Below are positions 42,808 through 46,070 of a DNA stretch of 46,070 nucleotides, in pieces. Numbering within the stretch: the stretch's first letter is position 1; each line of letters opens with the position of its first letter. Source of the stretch: Priestia flexa NBRC 15715 (GTDB lineage Bacteria > Bacillota > Bacilli > Bacillales > Bacillaceae_H). The position numbers were made by a program, and so were the translations under genes. The notes below the pieces were generated by a model. The model saw only the letters and a program-made list of their open reading frames with translations, was not told where the DNA came from and made no database searches. The stretch covers positions 1 to 46,070 of the forward strand of contig NZ_BCVD01000012.1 of NCBI RefSeq assembly GCF_001591565.1, written 5' to 3'.

Positions 42808-43866
42808 GTGAAGATACCGTCTCATCCCTTTTCTTTAATGGGGAAAATTTATCGAGGCATCATGCCAACTGTACATGAAGAGCTGAAACAGTGGCGTTTG
42901 AAAGCAGAAAAAATACCAAATATGGAACTGCGAACGCAAGCTTTAGATAGCATTGATACCAAAACCTTTCACTGTGAAGGAGGAGGTATACTGGCCATTT
43001 TGGCAAAAGAACAAATGAAAACCTGTATTCGCTTTATCGTTGCGTATCAGACCATTAGTGACTATTTAGACAACTTGTGTGATCGCAGCAATTCGCTCGA
43101 TCCAAAAGATTTTGCAGCGCTCCATGAATCTATGCCAGACGCGTTAACACCTGGTGCACCATTAAAAGACTATTACCGCTATAGAGATGATAAAGATGAC
43201 GGTGGATATCTTAATGAGCTGGTTCTGACATGTCAACAGACGCTGGAAAAAGCACCTAAGTACGCTATTGTAGCGCCGTACTTGATTGAATTGGCTAATT
43301 ATTATTGTGACTTACAGATACATAAACATGTAAAGATAGAAGAACGTGTACCTAGGCTTGAGAAGTGGTTTTCAGAGCATAAGGAGTCATTGCCATCGAT
43401 GTCATGGTATGAATTTTCAGCATGTTCGGGTTCGACGCTCGGTATCTTTTGTTTAGCTGCGTATAGCTTTACAAAAGACTTTACAGTGCAACATGCAGAG
43501 CAAGTACGCAATGGTTACTTTCCTTATATTCAAGGGTTGCATATCTTGTTAGATTATTTAATCGATCAAGAGGAAGACGTTGAAGGAGGAGATCTAAACT
43601 TCTGCTTCTATTATCCTCATCATCAAGATATGATGAATCGATTTCTACATTTTGTCACAAAGTCTGGCGAGCATGCTCAACATTTACCAGATGCTCATTT
43701 TCACCGTTTTATTTACCAAGGTTTACTTGGTGTTTATTTATCAGATCAAAAAGTTCGGAGCCAAAAGGAAGTAGCTCGAAGCGCTAAAAAACTTATAAAA
43801 GCAGGTGGGTCTTTGAGTTATTTCTTCTATGTCAACGGGCGATTATATCGAATGTTAAAAAGATAA
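42808..43866 (+). CDS. ytpB: Tetraprenyl-beta-curcumene synthase YtpB (DUF2600)
   Basis: A 352-residue all-alpha terpene synthase of the large DUF2600 group that cyclises heptaprenyl diphosphate to tetraprenyl-beta-curcumene, the precursor of C35 sporulenes. The aspartate-rich segment D85-YLD-NLC-D92 is the likely metal site; there is no classical DDxxD. GTG start with GGAGGTGG seven bases upstream. In an operon with ytpA, as in B. subtilis. The next step, sporulene cyclase (sqhC), is not in the window. Confidence 0.9.
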   Translation: MKIPSHPFSLMGKIYRGIMPTVHEELKQWRLKAEKIPNMELRTQALDSIDTKTFHCEGGGILAILAKEQMKTCIRFIVAYQTISDYLDNLCDRSNSLDPKDFAALHESMPDALTPGAPLKDYYRYRDDKDDGGYLNELVLTCQQTLEKAPKYAIVAPYLIELANYYCDLQIHKHVKIEERVPRLEKWFSEHKESLPSMSWYEFSACSGSTLGIFCLAAYSFTKDFTVQHAEQVRNGYFPYIQGLHILLDYLIDQEEDVEGGDLNFCFYYPHHQDMMNRFLHFVTKSGEHAQHLPDAHFHRFIYQGLLGVYLSDQKVRSQKEVARSAKKLIKAGGSLSYFFYVNGRLYRMLKR

Positions 43867-43899
43867 GCTTTTGCCAAATGGCAAAAGCTTATCTTTTTT
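43856..43899. terminator. Bidirectional terminator between ytpB and ytqB
   Basis: A near-perfect 20-base stem centred on GCCAAATGGC with A tract before and T tract after. It includes the stop codons of both convergent genes. Confidence 0.93.
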
Positions 43900-44461
43900 C
43901 AATGGCCACAATAAATGGCGGATTATTTTGTTGGTTTATAAACTGGTAGCGTAAAACATGAACGATTTGTTGGTCAAGATTCGATACATAATGAAGCACA
44001 TCATCACGTTCTATCTGTCCTTGTTCATGTCCGTGATAAATAACAAGTACGATAATCCCCTCGGGTGCTAATAGTTCAATCAGCTGCTCAATCGCTTGAA
44101 TGGTGGACGTTGAGAGAGTAACAATTTTTTTATTTCCACCCGGTAAGTATCCAAGATTGAAGATTGCACCTGTTAGGTTACCATGTAAATGAGTTGGAAT
44201 ATGGTTTTTTAAACGACTATGGCTATCTTTTATAAGAGTAACTTGTTGTTCAATCCCTTGTTTAGCCAATCGTTCAGACGTATTTTGAATTGCTTCATCT
44301 TGGATATCAAATCCGTATACATGTCCACTTGCGCCCACTAATTTTGCTAAGAATGACGTGTCGTGACCGTTTCCAACGGTCGCATCAATGACCGTATCAC
44401 CTTCGTTAACAGCACTTGTTAACAGCGTGCGAGCAAAAGGAAGAATGCGTTCAATTTTCAT
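43889..44461 (-). CDS. ytqB: SAM-dependent tRNA methyltransferase YtqB (MnmM-like)
   Basis: A 190-residue class I methyltransferase of the rRNA_methylase/YtqB family. Motif I is D26-ATVGNGHD, with FDIQDEAI as motif II and the NLGYLPGG segment near 125. Recent work assigns YtqB as MnmM, which methylates 5-aminomethyl-2-thiouridine in tRNA to mnm5s2U. Four-base overlap with ytqA upstream shows coupling. I am confident of the family and fairly confident of the role. Confidence 0.88.
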   Translation of the reverse strand: MKIERILPFARTLLTSAVNEGDTVIDATVGNGHDTSFLAKLVGASGHVYGFDIQDEAIQNTSERLAKQGIEQQVTLIKDSHSRLKNHIPTHLHGNLTGAIFNLGYLPGGNKKIVTLSTSTIQAIEQLIELLAPEGIIVLVIYHGHEQGQIERDDVLHYVSNLDQQIVHVLRYQFINQQNNPPFIVAIEKR

Positions 44462-45420
44462 AATGCTGAAACACCCTTTGCAAAGAATTTTCCTTGGTAG
44501 CTACCTCGACGTTTGAGCTCTTGGTCAATTGTGTTTAATACATTCCATTTATCCACGCTCCACATCGGTCCAATCATCAAGTCAATTGGGCCATCTCCTG
44601 TAATGCGATGAACAATCATCTCTGGTGGTAAAATTTCAAGCTGGTTGCACACAAGGCTGATGTAATCATCAAATGATAAAAATTTGAGTAGGCCTTTCTC
44701 ATACTGCTTCACCATTGGAGTGCCTTTTAATAAATGAAGTAAGTGAATCTTAATGCCTTGTACATCCATTTCTGCTACTTCCCTTGCAGTTTCCATCATC
44801 ATATCTTGAGTTTCAAGAGGAAGGCCATTAATAATATGAGCACAAACGCGAATCCCATGCTTTCGAAGCTTTGCAACACCCTCTAAGTAACATGCATGGT
44901 CGTGTGCACGATTAATTAACGCAGAAGTACTCTCATGAATCGTTTGTAGCCCTAGCTCTACCCATAAATACGTACGTTCGTTGAGTTCTGCTAAATACTC
45001 AACTACGTCATCTGGTAAGCAATCTGGGCGGGTAGCAATGGATAATCCGACAACGCCTGGTAATGCTAAAACTTCTTCATATTTTTGGCGTAATTCTTCG
45101 ACTGGTGCATGTGTATTTGTGAATGCTTGGAAGTAAGCAATATATTTTCCGTCTTTCCACTTATGGTGCATTTTTTCTTTTATCTTGTTAAATTGTGTAG
45201 TCAAGCTTTCAGTGCGATTTCCAGCAAAATCTCCAGATCCCGCAGCGCTACAAAAGGTACATCCACCGTATGCAACGGTTCCGTCTCGATTAGGACAGTC
45301 AAATCCGCCGTCTAACGCCACTTTAAATACTTTATGACCAAAGTGTTGTCTTAAATGGTAGTTCCATGTGTGATAACGTTTATCCTCCGCTTTATATGGA
45401 AATGGGTTTTCTTGACTCAA
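44458..45420 (-). CDS. ytqA: Radical SAM protein YtqA (MnmL-like)
   Basis: A 320-residue radical SAM enzyme of the TIGR01212 family. The iron-sulfur motif is unusual in spacing: C42-x11-C54-x2-C57, as is typical of this family rather than the classical CX3CX2C. RPDCLPDDVVEYL and GIRVCAHIINGLP belong to the barrel. I recall a proposal that it acts with YtqB in making mnm5U wobble uridine (named MnmL); treat that as likely, not certain. ATG after AAGGAGGG. First gene of the ytqAB pair. Confidence 0.88.
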   Translation of the reverse strand: MSQENPFPYKAEDKRYHTWNYHLRQHFGHKVFKVALDGGFDCPNRDGTVAYGGCTFCSAAGSGDFAGNRTESLTTQFNKIKEKMHHKWKDGKYIAYFQAFTNTHAPVEELRQKYEEVLALPGVVGLSIATRPDCLPDDVVEYLAELNERTYLWVELGLQTIHESTSALINRAHDHACYLEGVAKLRKHGIRVCAHIINGLPLETQDMMMETAREVAEMDVQGIKIHLLHLLKGTPMVKQYEKGLLKFLSFDDYISLVCNQLEILPPEMIVHRITGDGPIDLMIGPMWSVDKWNVLNTIDQELKRRGSYQGKFFAKGVSAL

Positions 45421-45614
45421 GTCAATACCCTCCTTTATCTATGTACAGTACGTGTCTTAAATACAACATCAAATTGTATCAGAAAAAAAGAAAAGTTCCA
45501 AAGGCAATGTGAAATTCTATATTTTACAAATGATTTTTTCTAGAGATATGTCGTAAATTTGTCCAAAGATGAGCAAAATACATCTGAAACTAAAGAGTGT
45601 GGAGGGAGATAATC

Positions 45615-45878
45615 ATGGCAACACGTCAATCAGTAGATAAGCTTCTTCAGCAATGTGAAGATGCGCTTCGATATGCGCAAAGTCAATTATCTGAAGGCAT
45701 GAAACAAGAACATTATAATGATACAGAATATACAAAAGCACAGCTTGGCCTTGAAAATGCATATAAAGAACTTGAAGAGCTTGCTCATAGCGCAAATGAT
45801 CAACAGCGTGAACAGCTTTATCGCATGCGCCTTCAAATTCAGCAAACGCAAAATCAAATGATCCTAACTGAACATTAA
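45615..45878 (+). CDS. ytzC: YtzC, DUF2524 protein
   Basis: An 87-residue all-helical, glutamine-rich protein with heptad-like spacing, probably a coiled coil. B. subtilis YtzC lies beside ytqA and has the same size. Function unknown. ATG 45615, after GGAGGGAG at 45601-45608, is preferred over the in-frame ATG at 45597, which lies ahead of the ribosome site. Followed by a second small gene after 13 bases. Confidence 0.85.
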   Translation: MATRQSVDKLLQQCEDALRYAQSQLSEGMKQEHYNDTEYTKAQLGLENAYKELEELAHSANDQQREQLYRMRLQIQQTQNQMILTEH

Positions 45879-45891
45879 GGGGGAAATAGCG

Positions 45892-46047
45892 ATGGCTACT
45901 CGTTCAAATCAGAATAATCCAGAGCAAAAGACAAAAGATGGAATCAATAATAACGATATTGAAGTAGGTAAAGATTTCGATCCAGTAAAAGAGTTAAAGG
46001 CTCGTAACAGCAAGCGTGCACAGCCCGATAAATCAAAAACAAAATAA
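45892..46047 (+). CDS. 51-residue hydrophilic protein of unknown function
   Basis: A short ORF (begins MATRSNQNNPEQ) rich in N, K, D and Q with no cysteine, no tryptophan and hardly any hydrophobic residues. The ribosome site AAGGGGGAAA at 45877-45886 is at a good distance from the ATG and 13 bases follow ytzC, so co-transcription is likely. The composition resembles small spore or stress-associated proteins of bacilli, but it does not match the SASP alpha/beta or gamma patterns I know. Too short for the usual gene-length cut-offs. Confidence 0.65.
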   Translation: MATRSNQNNPEQKTKDGINNNDIEVGKDFDPVKELKARNSKRAQPDKSKTK

Positions 46048-46070
46048 GGTAAAAGAGGCTGGGACATAAG

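Overview
The window reads as chromosome of an AT-rich, spore-forming Bacillaceae member. Gene content and order follow the Bacillus subtilis yte/men/yth/yti/ytk/ytl/ytm/ytp/ytq region, with ribosome sites of the AAGGAGG type and frequent TTG/GTG starts. A cobalamin riboswitch controlling ribonucleotide reductase, and the overall gene set, fit a Priestia (Bacillus) megaterium-like organism best; the species name is inference. There is no prophage, insertion sequence or CRISPR array. Nearly all genes are intact housekeeping or accessory-metabolism genes.

Layout: (1) 1-340, the end of a tRNA cluster (Asn, Ser, Glu) with two terminators. (2) 450-8430, a five-gene glycogen operon glgBCDAP. (3) 8474-9246, yteA (DksA/TraR-like zinc finger) on the minus strand. 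(4) 9615-17076, a complete menaquinone operon menFDHBEC with an internal terminator after menB. (5) 17380-21091, a class I ribonucleotide reductase (nrdA-nrdB) behind a long leader holding two tandem NrdR-like boxes, a cobalamin riboswitch and a rho-independent terminator. (6) 21125-23020, small genes: an unrecognised 67-codon ORF, a DUF1540 Cys-rich protein missed by length cut-offs, and a plus-strand trio (DUF2325 protein, an AddB/Cas4-like Fe-S nuclease-fold protein, a 37-residue protein) behind two Fur-like boxes. (7) 23042-30012, respiration and metal homeostasis: cydAB (YthAB-type bd oxidase), then rpmE2, znuA and the CobW GTPase yciC, each with a Zur-like box, beta-carbonic anhydrase, yidD, luxS, and an internally deleted flavoprotein remnant that still has a Zur-like box. 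(8) 30121-36047, dps with a SigB-type promoter, ytkC, ytkD, the ytlA-ytlC-ytlD ABC importer, ytmA and ytmB. (9) 36078-41135, pckA, then metK behind an S-box (SAM-I) riboswitch, and a PAP2 phosphatase/GT4 glycosyltransferase pair. (10) 41374-46047, ytoA, ytpA-ytpB (lysophospholipase and C35 terpene synthase), ytqA-ytqB (radical SAM/methyltransferase tRNA-modification pair), ytzC and a 51-residue hydrophilic protein. The last 20 bases look like the start of a known Firmicutes 3'-end repeat.

Functional links: the men operon makes the quinone that CydAB uses. Regulators that can be inferred from sites are Zur (rpmE2, znuA, yciC, remnant), Fur (DUF2325 operon), NrdR plus B12 (nrdAB), SAM (metK) and SigB (dps). 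The candidates for something undescribed are the Fur-boxed DUF2325/nuclease-fold/small-protein operon and the Zur-boxed flavoprotein deletion remnant.
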